Counted from the first letter of the stretch, positions 7,779 through 17,235 are shown. The stretch: DNA of 64,000 bases from JAZDMK01 sp043800975 (GCA_043800975.1 JAZDMK010000325.1:1-64000), one strand, 5' to 3'. Translations and numbers: made by a program. Notes: generated by a model not told the origin, from the letters alone.

Positions 7779-9002
7779 ATGAATGAAATGAGCAAAGCGA
7801 AAAGCAAAGCACAACAGACCACAGTAACGGAAAATGCTATGTCTGCATTCCTTTTTGAGGAGAACCCTGCCGGGTTAATACGTGAAATGTATAAAAGCGT
7901 GAAAGGAATTGAAGATTGCAAAGTTTGTATACCTTTTACCCATAAGCCTTCCGACAACCTGTTTAGCGAGGGCTGCATGCATTGCATGTTTTCTGAAAAC
8001 CCGATGTTATACTCTTGCATACTCCGAGAAGGAAGTGAATTCAAGACACTGGTAATTTCTACAACATCGAAAAAATACGGGCACATTGTCTTGAAAATTA
8101 ATTCAGAATTTTCAATGAATACAATTCCTTTGCTTCAGCATCTGGCAAACACAGCTGCACTTGCATTAGAAAATCAGATACAGAAAAAAGTGTTTGAAAA
8201 AATGAATTTGAGCAGCAAGCAGTACAACGATAAGCTGATTGCGCAAAATAATGTAAAGGACAAATTGATTTCTATTATTGCCCACGATCTGAAAAGTCCG
8301 TTCACGGCATTGCATACTTCCTGCGAATTGTTAAGGCATCAGCTCTTCACTTTCGATGTGGAAAAAATAAAAAAGCATTCGGATACGATCTATTATTCTT
8401 CAAAAAATGCATACAAACTATTAAACGATTTGCTGAGTTGGTCGCGACTTCATTCGGGTCATATTAAAGTGAATAAAGATAAAATCAGCCTCTATGATAA
8501 GATACTGGAAATTCTTCAGGGACTGAAAGAAGCTGCCAGTGAGAAGGAAATTGAAATTGAAATAAAAATTAATGGAGACAGAGAAAGCGTTGGCTTTTTC
8601 GATAACTAAATGTTCAAGGCAATGATCCGGAACTTAGTGAACAATGCCATAAAATTCAGCTACCGGCAAGGAGTTGTGAGCATCTCGATCACAGATCAGA
8701 ATGAAAAGAATTATAAAATTTCTATAGCTGACAATGGGGTTGGTATAAGCAAAGAGAATCTTAAAAAATTGCTTGTGGGAGAAAATTTCCAGTCAACGCG
8801 GGGTACGATGGGAGAAAAAGGAAACGGAATGGGTTTGGTTTTGTGTAAAGATTTTGCAGAAAAAAACGATTCAGAAATTGTTGCTGAAAGTGTAGAATTA
8901 AAAGGCAGTGTTTTTAGTTTCTCTGTTGAAAAGTATACAGGGCAAAAGAAGCCGGGTTGTTACAAAAAAAAAGCGCAGGTAGCAGAACTACCAATTTCCT
9001 AA
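7779..9002 (+). pseudogene. Sensor histidine kinase interrupted by an in-frame TAA
   Basis: Two consecutive open stretches lie in the same frame: 7779-8609 (276 aa) and 8610-9002 (130 aa), separated only by the TAA at 8607-8609. The first half has an N-terminal Cys-containing sensor segment (CKVC at 47-50, CMHCMF), a GAF-like region and the HisKA dimerisation domain with phospho-acceptor His about 169 (SIIAHDLKSPF). The second half begins MFKAMIRNLVNNAIKFS, which is the N-box of the HATPase_c domain, and continues with G1 (DNGVGI) and G2 (KGNGMGL) boxes. In intact kinases these pieces are contiguous, so the stop replaces a sense codon between Asn and Met. This may be a disabled gene, a two-protein split, or a sequencing error. 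No response regulator is adjacent. Confidence 0.8.
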
Positions 9003-9029
9003 ATAATCGTACAGTTAAAAAATAGTTTT

Positions 9030-9161
9030 ATGAAAAATGCAATTCACAATTTAATTCATTTGTTTACTTTAAAAAAGGAACAAAGAAACTGGGCAGAGTT
9101 TCTGTTTTTTCTGGCCATTTTCATTTTCACCTTTGCGATGCTGGTGATAATAACATTATAG
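9030..9161 (+). CDS. Small single-pass membrane protein, unknown function
   Basis: This 43-residue frame begins MKNAIHNLIHLFTLKKEQRN and ends in a hydrophobic helix (about 22-43: AEFLFFLAIFIFTFAMLVII). It starts 27 bp after the kinase remnant and has an A-rich upstream stretch. A start near a gene end and a clean amphipathic-then-hydrophobic layout favour a real small gene, but no family is recognised. Confidence 0.4.
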   Translation: MKNAIHNLIHLFTLKKEQRNWAEFLFFLAIFIFTFAMLVIITL

Positions 9162-9327
9162 AATATAAATAATATGTAATTCCATTTAGATAAAGAATAA
9201 GTTTAAAAATTTTACCGCTTATAAACTCAAACCGACCGTTCGTAAACCTGAAGCTACCACTCATTACTAAACTAATTTTTATTAACATGATAAAAATAAT
9301 TTTGCAAACAAAAACCTAACTACTATT

Positions 9328-12300
9328 ATGAAAAAGCTAACATTTATTTTCAGCGTTGTTTTGCTAGTGTTCTGTTGTTCCTTTTTAAAAGCACAGACCA
9401 ACGCAACAGGAGTTGATCCGGGAAAAAAGAAAATTACCAGATTAAGTAACAAGGTGTATGATACCTATGGAAGGGAGTACACCATGGAAGATATAATCAT
9501 TAAGAAAAAACCCGGTGGCGTAAAGGCACAGGAAACAGCCGGAATTTTCAGGCTGGATTTTGTGGACGGAGGCGGAACGGGTTTCTATGATGGCACACTG
9601 GGGAATCAGAGAAGAGCCGTAGCACTGCAGGTTTATGAAGACCTTAGCGGCTTAATAGAACATGCGATGAGTCCCTATACAACGATTGGGGAACTCGGCA
9701 CAACCCGTTTTGTAGAAATTCGGGTTTCTTCCATTGAAAATGCTTCAGACCCAATGCTGGGAATGGCAGGTCAGTTTTTTCCCGAATGGTCATTGGGAAT
9801 ATCACAAGGAACTGTTTGGCAAACACTCAATTCAGGAATTGATTTCTGGACGGGAATTGACGCATCCAATTTCGGGAATTTTGAATTTTACCATGGAACA
9901 CTTGAAATCAACTGGGGGAAGCCCATTTTCATCTGGGATGACCCTTATGGAGTCCCGGCGATGACGGCTGGTGAATATGATTTATACACGATTATATTAC
10001 ATGAGGCCATCCATCAGCTTGGTTTTGGCAGTTTAATTACTGGAAACGGAAACAGTTATATAACCGGCACTAATCCTGGTATTTATTCACTTTATGACAC
10101 TTACCTCACCGATGAGACAACAGGCAATCCTCTTGTAACATGGAACAGTAGCTATAATGCAACATTCAACACAGCCTATCTGGGGAACCTTACTTCATCT
10201 TGTTCAATTCAATTTGACGGTATTAACCCAACTTTTGTAACATCGCCAAATGTTTTTAACAGCGCATCCAGTCTGAGTCATTTTCCTACGTCTAACTGCG
10301 GAAACCCGAACATCTACCTGATGAACCCAAGCCTGACAGGAGGACCCGGCGGATTGCATCGCTTTTTGGATAACTCCGAAGTAACGGCATTATGTGATTT
10401 GCATTATGAAACAACCGGCGTTTTTCCGGGTCAGCCAGCACAACCTGTTTGTGGAACCCGTGTGGCAGGTGTGAATGACAACTGTGAATTTGTAGGTACA
10501 TTTGGAAACCCGGGAACTCCCGGAGTAAATTTTGCAACCGCACATGATGTTGACTTTACATTCAACTCTACCACCCTTTTAGCCAACGATGAAAATGCAA
10601 ACTGGTATGATGATCTGGAAGTAATGAACAGCTCAGGTACTCTGACAGGACTTACTTCGGGTGGGACAGGGAATACAATTGCGTTTAATCCGAATTCAAA
10701 TTTTGAAGGTGTCGCTATTCTAAGGTATGTACCGCGTGAAAGTGAGTTTGGACAAAGAGGTAATTATACGTATGTCTTCATAACAGTAATGCCTCCCGAT
10801 GTAATTTTACCAGCCTGTAATGCAACTGGTGAATGCGGTGAAAATTTGATTTGTCATGGTGACATTGAAGACATTCCTGCAATTATTGGGGGTAATCCAA
10901 ATCTTTCAGGAAGGCCGCTTTCGGATGCAGGAATTAATAACCTGCCTGCTACTAATTCCCCAGATCTTTTTCCAGTTTCAGGAATCGCCTATTTTAATCC
11001 AATTTTTTACTGTGGAAATGATCCTGGAGGCATAGTTCCTCCTCATGCCTTCTTAGGAGCAAATGTGCAGTACATGGGCCTTGGGAATCATCAGTCCAAT
11101 CGCGAAATCATTTATTTTCCGTTAAAATCTCCCTTAATAATTGGACAGTCATACAGCCTTAGCTTTTATGCTTATGGGGGTTGTGATGTGAATGTTCAGT
11201 TTCTTTTTAGTGAGAATCCCCCGTGCGGAGCCGATATGATTGATCCAACAGTTGGCAATACTACAGTTTGTGGTGGAGGTGGAAATTATACACCTGTTCA
11301 ATCTGAGATTTTACCAATTGATGTTCCAATACCAATGACGTGGACACTGTATCCACAGAATGTTATAATTAATCAACCAAACATCAATTATGTTGCGGTA
11401 ACGGTTATTCCTAACCCCAATAATGCGGGTGCATCAGAATACACCCTCTTTGACGACTTCTCTCTGGTAGCTATCAATCAAACAGAACTTACAACCACGC
11501 TTACCCAATCCGTTAATTCAGCATGCCCCGGAGAAAATGTTCAATATACGATTGAAGTATGTAACAATTCGGGCAACGATGCCGTTGATGTCAACATTAC
11601 TGATAATCTGCCTTCCGGTCTCACATTTCAGCCGGGTGGTACTTTTACATATCCTGTTACAAATATTCCTTTACTTGTGAATGGAGATTGTCAGGTGTTT
11701 ACACTCAATGCGCAGGTAAATTCAACATTGGGACCCTTGACAAATAATGTTCAACTGACGAGCGGTGGTTGCAATAGTACCCTAAGTTCTACTTCTGTTT
11801 CACTGGATATAGTGACCCAATCTTTATCACTTTCATCATCAACCAGTGCAAGTGTTGTTTGCCCGGGAACCACAATTCCGTATTCTATAGAGGTGTGTAA
11901 TCCAGAAGCAACCCCTGTAAACGGAATCGGATTACAAACAACGATCCCTGCTGGTTTTGCAGCAGTACCAGGTTCAGGGTATACCGTAACTCCAACCACG
12001 GTTACTTGGGATCCTTTTACACTGAACGGAGGTACTATCACAAACCCGGCATGTACAACCTTAGTAGTTCCGATAACTGTTAATGCAGCAACAGGCAATA
12101 TATGCACTGAAATTGTTTCAGGAGTTATACCTTGTAATAACAGCGAAACCTGCGTAACGGTTTCTTCAAATTATTGCAGTGCAACCCCCAGCATTACAAT
12201 TCCCAATGGGGCATTTTCAACAGCATTCCCTTTTATTGCGGAAGGAACACTTGTTGAAGTACTGGGTACATACAACATCAATTCCGATGTTACATACAGC

Positions 12301-14514
12301 GGAGTATTGTTTAGGATGAGCCCCAATGCCAGTATTGTTGTTCAATCGGGAAGCGATTTAACCTTAAGTGCATGCTTTTTATTTTCCTGTACAGGTCAAT
12401 GGACAGGAATCCGGGTACAACCTGGTGGAAGTCTGGTTAGCGGTAAAGGTACCGTGATTCAGGATGCAGTAAACGGGGTAACGGCAATGGCTTCTGCAAG
12501 CCCAACTGTTTTTCCATCATTAACAATTAATACAACTATTTTTAATCATAACTCCAATGGTGTGCTTATTGAATCCGTATTGGCAAATATGCAACCTACC
12601 AATTCAAATATCATTAAAAACACAATTTTCACAAACCGTGATCTTGGATGTTTTACTCCCGGAGTTGATTTCATGGCAGTGCTGAAAAATGACTTGATTA
12701 ATGAGAATTACACCAATTGGCCAGGATCAACCGCAGCTGGTACGTCGGGGATTAAAATCGCACTGAATACTGCTAATAACAACATATATACTATCGGTTT
12801 GCCTGACGCATCAAACTGGACAAATAACCTGAACATTTATGACAATCTTTCCTACGGAATCATTTCAATGAGCTCTAATATTCATGTTAAAAACTCTTTA
12901 TTCCAGAACCTGCTCGGTAACTCTTACAACAGCTCCAACCCTTCGGGTGTGGGTGTATTCTATTCAGGGTTGGAAAACAAATCCGTTACTGTAGGTAATA
13001 CAGTCAGTAACCTGAATTCAAATACCAACGAATGGAATAAGTTCAGAAACTGTTTGCGCGGTATCAGCGCCTGGTCAAGTAGTTTTATTAGCTCATTCAA
13101 CAATGTGTTTACCAATGCTACAACAAGCAGTACTTTCAGCGGTTCAGGCACCTTTAACAGGGGGGAATATGCAATTTTCCTTCAGCCGGTCTCAAGTCTG
13201 ACCACTTCAACACTCCGTATTGAACATAACAACATTTATAACTGCGCCACGGGTGTGTACATTAATCGTACTTCCTCTACACCAACTGCTATAGAAATCA
13301 ATATTGACTGCAACACGATGAGCTCGGGTAATCAAACCAATCAATACATGCAGCGGGGGATTTATCTGATAGATCCGATTACCAATACACCCACTATTGA
13401 TCTTGAAAAATACAGGATACGTTACAACAACATTAACAATGCAATCACCAATGCTATTTACGCTCAGAACGTAAAAAAAGGATTGTATATTTTTCAAAAT
13501 TCGCATTTATCCATCCTTTTCTACAGCAGTACCAGTCGGATTCAGGACATAGTCAAAACCCGTGACGTAATTCGTTTGGCAAGCTGTGCTAATGCAACGA
13601 TTCTAAATAACGGAGTCATTACCACTTCCAATGGTAATACGCAGAAAACAACAGAAGTCCTAACTGGTATTAATATTACTACAACGCCCGGCCTTACATT
13701 ATCAAATAATACTGTAAGCTATGTGGGAACCTGTATAGTGTTTACGGGTAATTGTGGTGCGTCAGCTCTCAGAAGCTCGTTCTTTACATTAAATACAATG
13801 AAAAGCGCAAAGTATGGTTTGTATATGAATACAGCTGCTTCTTTCAATATTCAGGGAAGCGGGCTGAATACTACAGGAAACAGGTTTGGGGAAATTGGTA
13901 CTGCCCCGAACAATCTTACTACAGGTCAGACATTCTGTAACAGCGGTACAAATATTAATGTAAATGCTCAAATGTATGTATATAATGTTGCGCCCAGCGG
14001 TGGACTTACTCATGTTCCCTACACGAACTTAGTGGGCCCGGCAACAGGATCTTCTGCATATACAGTAGGAAACAGCCCAAGCTTTGGTATTATCCGGTCA
14101 ACAGCAAGTCCCTATTTTGGGTTCGCCTGCCTCAACTGCAACTGCAATGCATACGGCACGCTGCCCAGCATGCTGGCACAGCCTGCTATTGTAAGTGAAA
14201 ATCCGGAAGAGAATACATTTGAAGAAAAGACTTTAAATGATGATTCTAATGCAGGTTTTGAAAATACCGTAAAAGTATATCCTAATCCCAATTCCGGTTC
14301 TTTCAAACTGCAGTATAACGTGAGAGAAGAAGGAACGCTGAACTTCCAGTTGTGCGATTATTCCGGAAAAGTAATTGTAAACAACCTGCTCGAAACCGGC
14401 GAAAAAACGGTGGATATCAATCTCGGTGATTATCCCGGCGGTATCTACTTCTATCGTCTGCTTTCCTCCGGTGGTGCAATGATCGCTTCGGGAAAAGTTT
14501 CGGTGATACGATAA
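9328..14514 (+). CDS. Giant type IX-secreted protein with metalloprotease motif, DUF11-like repeats and beta-helix
   Basis: The 1728-residue product has a signal peptide (FIFSVVLLVFCCSFLKAQT). The N-terminal third contains a zincin motif HEAIHQLGFGS at about 225-235, resembling the HExxHxxGF of metzincin-like secreted proteases. The middle has repeated CARDB/DUF11-type segments (ACPGENVQYTIEVCNNSG at about 730 and CPGTTIPYSIEVCNPE at about 850), which are adhesin or spacer modules. The region around 960-1560 reads as a parallel beta-helix with many Asn/Thr-rich turns. The C-terminus has a type A T9SS sorting domain (VYPNPNSGSFKLQY ... GGIYFYRLL). It is therefore exported across the outer membrane and attached or released. 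TAATTTTG at 9297-9304 matches the -7 consensus. Substrate unknown; protease activity is inferred from the motif only. Confidence 0.85.
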   Translation: MKKLTFIFSVVLLVFCCSFLKAQTNATGVDPGKKKITRLSNKVYDTYGREYTMEDIIIKKKPGGVKAQETAGIFRLDFVDGGGTGFYDGTLGNQRRAVALQVYEDLSGLIEHAMSPYTTIGELGTTRFVEIRVSSIENASDPMLGMAGQFFPEWSLGISQGTVWQTLNSGIDFWTGIDASNFGNFEFYHGTLEINWGKPIFIWDDPYGVPAMTAGEYDLYTIILHEAIHQLGFGSLITGNGNSYITGTNPGIYSLYDTYLTDETTGNPLVTWNSSYNATFNTAYLGNLTSSCSIQFDGINPTFVTSPNVFNSASSLSHFPTSNCGNPNIYLMNPSLTGGPGGLHRFLDNSEVTALCDLHYETTGVFPGQPAQPVCGTRVAGVNDNCEFVGTFGNPGTPGVNFATAHDVDFTFNSTTLLANDENANWYDDLEVMNSSGTLTGLTSGGTGNTIAFNPNSNFEGVAILRYVPRESEFGQRGNYTYVFITVMPPDVILPACNATGECGENLICHGDIEDIPAIIGGNPNLSGRPLSDAGINNLPATNSPDLFPVSGIAYFNPIFYCGNDPGGIVPPHAFLGANVQYMGLGNHQSNREIIYFPLKSPLIIGQSYSLSFYAYGGCDVNVQFLFSENPPCGADMIDPTVGNTTVCGGGGNYTPVQSEILPIDVPIPMTWTLYPQNVIINQPNINYVAVTVIPNPNNAGASEYTLFDDFSLVAINQTELTTTLTQSVNSACPGENVQYTIEVCNNSGNDAVDVNITDNLPSGLTFQPGGTFTYPVTNIPLLVNGDCQVFTLNAQVNSTLGPLTNNVQLTSGGCNSTLSSTSVSLDIVTQSLSLSSSTSASVVCPGTTIPYSIEVCNPEATPVNGIGLQTTIPAGFAAVPGSGYTVTPTTVTWDPFTLNGGTITNPACTTLVVPITVNAATGNICTEIVSGVIPCNNSETCVTVSSNYCSATPSITIPNGAFSTAFPFIAEGTLVEVLGTYNINSDVTYSGVLFRMSPNASIVVQSGSDLTLSACFLFSCTGQWTGIRVQPGGSLVSGKGTVIQDAVNGVTAMASASPTVFPSLTINTTIFNHNSNGVLIESVLANMQPTNSNIIKNTIFTNRDLGCFTPGVDFMAVLKNDLINENYTNWPGSTAAGTSGIKIALNTANNNIYTIGLPDASNWTNNLNIYDNLSYGIISMSSNIHVKNSLFQNLLGNSYNSSNPSGVGVFYSGLENKSVTVGNTVSNLNSNTNEWNKFRNCLRGISAWSSSFISSFNNVFTNATTSSTFSGSGTFNRGEYAIFLQPVSSLTTSTLRIEHNNIYNCATGVYINRTSSTPTAIEINIDCNTMSSGNQTNQYMQRGIYLIDPITNTPTIDLEKYRIRYNNINNAITNAIYAQNVKKGLYIFQNSHLSILFYSSTSRIQDIVKTRDVIRLASCANATILNNGVITTSNGNTQKTTEVLTGINITTTPGLTLSNNTVSYVGTCIVFTGNCGASALRSSFFTLNTMKSAKYGLYMNTAASFNIQGSGLNTTGNRFGEIGTAPNNLTTGQTFCNSGTNINVNAQMYVYNVAPSGGLTHVPYTNLVGPATGSSAYTVGNSPSFGIIRSTASPYFGFACLNCNCNAYGTLPSMLAQPAIVSENPEENTFEEKTLNDDSNAGFENTVKVYPNPNSGSFKLQYNVREEGTLNFQLCDYSGKVIVNNLLETGEKTVDINLGDYPGGIYFYRLLSSGGAMIASGKVSVIR

Positions 14515-14538
14515 TGAATCTAAATTCCACTACTAAAA

Positions 14539-14569
14539 GGTCGCAAGCAATTGCGGCCTTTTTTTTTAG
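14539..14569 (+). terminator. Rho-independent terminator after the giant secreted protein
   Basis: GGTCGCAA (14539-14546) and TTGCGGCC (14551-14558) form an 8-bp stem with a GCAA loop and one G-U pair. A run of nine T follows at once. Confidence 0.9.
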
Positions 14570-15197
14570 CATACATTGTTTGTCACGTTATGCGTTACAC
14601 TTGTTACCTTGCAATATTGTCCTACGCACTGGCCATTTACTTTCGGTTTTATCCCACGCACGGGCTTTTTACTTTCGGTATTATCCAACGCGATTGGCAA
14701 GGTCGCGCCGGCGCTAGCGGCGCGAATCACTTTTTTGTCGCCACAAAAAAGTAATCAAAAAAACGCTTTCACCCGAATATGCGTCCTACACACAAGCCAC
14801 TGCGAAAAACTTCCAAAGGCCGGGCATGGCAGGCTCCCAGTTACAAACAGATTTTAGTTATTGTTCATCCCAACAGGAAGCCTGAATATGCCCTTGTCGC
14901 ACAAGCCAACACGGAAGCTTTTCCGCAGTTCCGCATGTCGGGTGTTTTACTAACATATCAATAAATTTATAGGCGTTCGAGAGCTCCCACCATACGATGG
15001 TTCGGTTGCTGTTTAACAGCGATCAGGTTTGCTTTTGAGCTACTTTCAGCTGCTCATAAACTCAACCAGCTGCGATGGTTTTGGTTGGAGTGATTATTTG
15101 TGTTGTATAGCAACTACAATTAAAAAGGACGCGCATTCAAACGTATTGAAAAAGCGTTAGCAAGAAACAGATAAAAACCAATAGCTCCGCAGGAGCT
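14570..15197. other. Gene-free, hairpin-rich intergenic stretch
   Basis: Short reading frames exist in several frames but none looks like a protein. The stretch contains a GC-rich palindrome GCGCCG/CGGCGC (about 14705-14723), followed by ACTTTTTTGT-cgcc-ACAAAAAAGT (about 14729-14752). On the opposite strand this is the same order of elements as in the structured repeat at 15198-15490. Further on are small palindromes such as AGCTCC-gca-GGAGCT (15184-15198). It probably consists of decayed or related copies of the same extragenic repeat family. Confidence 0.6.
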
Positions 15198-15490
15198 CAA
15201 ACAATCGCTGCGTAGCAGCTACATTATAGAACAGCAGCATTAAAGGATATGAGATTGAAAACAAGGTGAGTTGAGGGGAGGGCCCTGCGCTAAGAAAAAA
15301 GTGTCTGAGTCCGCCTTAGCGGACGAGTTTTTTTTCGGGGTTAAAACTCACCGTAGTTTTCACGAATAGGCTTTACGCTGCGAGTTTTCTTTTGGCTCCA
15401 CCATTTTCTTTGGCGATCCAAAGAAAAGGTGGAATGTCTTTGCAGTCGTAGACTGCTGATACACGATAAGTAATTTGGCCTGTGCGCAGG
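15198..15490. repeat. Structured extragenic repeat, copy 1 (partner at 38119-38385)
   Basis: The segment is collinear with 38119-38385, sharing blocks such as acaatcgctgc, ttgaaaacaa, gctaagaaaaa, tttcgggg, gtagttttc, aggctttacgc and ggcctgtgcgc. Between these blocks the two copies differ in sequence but keep pairing. Here GGTGAGTT (15265-15272) pairs with AACTCACC (15345-15352), GTCCGC (15309-15314) with GCGGAC (15319-15324), TCCACC-TTTTCTTTGG (15397-15413) with CCAAAGAAAA-GGTGGA (15418-15433), and GCAGTC (15442-15447) with GACTGC (15451-15456). The compensatory differences show that the folded form is maintained. No protein-like frame is present. It may be a mobile non-autonomous element or a structured RNA. 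Confidence 0.8.
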
Positions 15491-15600
15491 ATAATATCGC
15501 AAAGTATTCCCGCGCAACATTGGCTCGTGGGAAACTATAATTACAAAATATAAGCTCGTGCGCAGGCATTCTGTATCCAGCATCCGACATCGGATTTTTT

Positions 15601-15762
15601 CGTACTTCGTTGGAAAGTCACTCGTAACTATTAAAAAAAAAGAAAAGCGCTGACCGTGCGCAAGCTTTCCATTTCTGGCTTCTGACTTCGGTCTCCGGTC
15701 TACTTCGTAGTTCGTACGTTCGTACTCATTCGTACTTAGTTGGAAAGTCGCTCGTAACTATT
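15601..15762. repeat. 32-bp imperfect direct repeat (15601-15632 and 15731-15762)
   Basis: Both copies run from cgtactt to ctcgtaactatt, with tggaaagtc in the middle, and differ at two positions. They flank about 100 bp of AT/CT-rich sequence that holds no gene. The second copy abuts leader element C2. Confidence 0.75.
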
Positions 15763-15769
15763 TCCACCC

Positions 15770-15809
15770 AGGGTAATAACATTTTTCCTTCTCGCCGGAT
15801 TAAGGCATT
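15770..15809 (+). promoter_or_regulatory. Leader element C2
   Basis: AGGGTAATAACATTTTTCC followed by the hairpin GCC-GGATTAA-GGC and ATTAG. It is almost identical to 20926-20968 and related to 7654-7690. It lies 240 bp upstream of the amidohydrolase gene, before element A2 and a second pseudoknot. Confidence 0.45.
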
Positions 15810-15932
15810 AGAAACTAAAGTTTTTTTCATTTCCGGCCGAAAGAGTGTGTGTTGTTCGATAGATTTTTCTTTACGGTCGGATTCTTAAAAATGCAAGTTG
15901 ACAGAATGATATTATTAAACCCAAATAATAAA

Positions 15933-15970
15933 CAGCGGAAGCCGAAAAGCTGAGATAGAGTAGGCGTTAT
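15933..15970 (+). promoter_or_regulatory. Leader element A2 (candidate compact pseudoknot)
   Basis: CAGC (15933-15936) pairs with GCTG (15949-15952), and GCC (15941-15943) in the loop can pair with GGC (15963-15965) downstream, giving a small H-type pseudoknot. The same arrangement and most of the sequence recur at 17183, 21445 and 25166, and more distantly at 5663. It belongs to the presumed 5' leader of the amidohydrolase gene at 16050. Confidence 0.55.
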
Positions 15971-15986
15971 TTCAAAACATAATCCT

Positions 15987-16030
15987 GCCTGTATTAAAAG
16001 TCCCGTACAGGCTGGCATTAAACCGGGACT
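15987..16030 (+). promoter_or_regulatory. H-type pseudoknot with two perfect 7-bp stems just upstream of the amidohydrolase start
   Basis: GCCTGTA (15987-15993) pairs with TACAGGC (16006-16012). The loop segment AGTCCCG (15999-16005) pairs with CGGGACT (16024-16030). The stems abut with no unpaired base between 16005 and 16006, the classical geometry for coaxial stacking. It ends 19 bases before the ATG at 16050, so folding could control translation or ligand sensing. The ligand, if any, is unknown. Confidence 0.6.
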
Positions 16031-16049
16031 CTCATTTAAATTAATAACT

Positions 16050-17156
16050 ATGACACTGACTAGGCCTTTTTACAACTGCCACATTCACACATTCTCTGAA
16101 CAGGATATTCCTGTTGATTTTTTTAAAAACAAAATCCTGATGGATTTTCTTAAAAGGCATACAACCGAGGAGTTGGCTGCCGATCTGATAGGATTCATTC
16201 ACAAGATTGAATTGCTGTTAAACATTAATGCAGAAGAAGCTGAAAAATATCTGCAGTTTTACCTGATCAGCAAGATGAATTCCCAGCGCCAAATTTTCGA
16301 CCGCTGCCGCCGCGGATATCCCGATGGTTCAAAGTTTTTTGTGCTGGCTATGGATATGGCTTTCATGCAGGCAGGCAATGTTCCCCGGAATTATATCGAG
16401 CAGCTTCGCGAATTATCGCAGGTAAATACCCAGCAAATTATTCCATTTGTGCACATTGATCCCCGGCGCGAAGGATATTTTCAGATACTGCGCGAAGCAG
16501 TAGAAACACTGGGTTTTAAAGGAGTGAAGCTTTATCCGCCTTTGGGTGTTTTCCCGTTTGATGAGCGGCTGGATCGGGTGTATGAGTATTGTGTTGATCA
16601 CAACCTCCCGGTGGTAAGCCATGGAAGTCCTCATAATCCGGTACATTTCAAAGGAAGTGAAAAAGATCTGCTAAAACTTCTTGAAAACAAATATTTTGAA
16701 GTTAATCCTAAAGGACTCAATTTTAAAGAACTTTGCGACATATTCACGCATCCGAAAAACTATGCGATTGTATGTGAAAAAAATCCGCTGCTCAAAATAT
16801 GCATAGCTCATTATGGATCTTCTTCCATGTGGGAAAAAAGGCTGAAGGATAAAAACGATGGCGACAACTGGGTGAATATCATTAACCGTATGATTCAGAA
16901 ATATCGCTACTTCTACACCGATATTTCTTATACCATGTACTTCGATGTAAAGAAACATGGCAGCAGTTTTTATAAAGAATTCAGCGAGCTGCTGGATAAT
17001 GATGCAGTGCGCAGAAAAGTATTGTTTGGTTCCGACTATTTTATGCCGGCTTCACAGGAAACAGACATGACCTATGCTCAGCGGTTGTGCAATGCCATAG
17101 GACCCGAAAAATTCAATGCCATTGCCGTAGAAAACCCAGAGGCGTTTTTAAGATAG
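16050..17156 (+). CDS. Amidohydrolase-family (metal-dependent) hydrolase
   Basis: The 368-residue protein shows the amidohydrolase-2 (PF04909-type) TIM-barrel pattern. There is an N-terminal metal-binding HxH (NCHIHTF, His 11 and His 13), a central FKGVKLYPPLG strand with the Lys, PVVSHGSP (His about 191), ICIAHYGSSS, and the C-terminal LFGSDYFMP with the final catalytic Asp. Family members are decarboxylases or hydrolases acting on small aromatic or cyclic acids. The region around 35-75 is longer than usual. No signal peptide is present, so it is cytoplasmic. The gene has an unusually structured leader (elements C2, A2 and a pseudoknot). Substrate not predictable. Confidence 0.8.
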   Translation: MTLTRPFYNCHIHTFSEQDIPVDFFKNKILMDFLKRHTTEELAADLIGFIHKIELLLNINAEEAEKYLQFYLISKMNSQRQIFDRCRRGYPDGSKFFVLAMDMAFMQAGNVPRNYIEQLRELSQVNTQQIIPFVHIDPRREGYFQILREAVETLGFKGVKLYPPLGVFPFDERLDRVYEYCVDHNLPVVSHGSPHNPVHFKGSEKDLLKLLENKYFEVNPKGLNFKELCDIFTHPKNYAIVCEKNPLLKICIAHYGSSSMWEKRLKDKNDGDNWVNIINRMIQKYRYFYTDISYTMYFDVKKHGSSFYKEFSELLDNDAVRRKVLFGSDYFMPASQETDMTYAQRLCNAIGPEKFNAIAVENPEAFLR

Positions 17157-17182
17157 CAAACCATTTACTTATGATTATCAAA

Positions 17183-17218
17183 CAGCGGAAGCCGAAAAGC
17201 TGTGATAGAGTAGGCATT
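17183..17218 (+). promoter_or_regulatory. Leader element A3
   Basis: CAGCGGAAGCCGAAAAGCTG followed by TGATAGAGTAGGCATT. The stems CAGC/GCTG and AGCC/GGC are as in A2. It lies 17 bases upstream of the ATG at 17236 and 26 bases after the preceding stop codon, so the two genes are probably transcribed separately or differentially controlled. Confidence 0.55.
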
Positions 17219-17235
17219 CACTTTTAATTTAATTT

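Noticed and set aside
14514..15590. Several short plus and minus reading frames
   Set aside because: They lie in hairpin-rich repeats and a terminator, share no protein-like composition, and change with the repeat copies.
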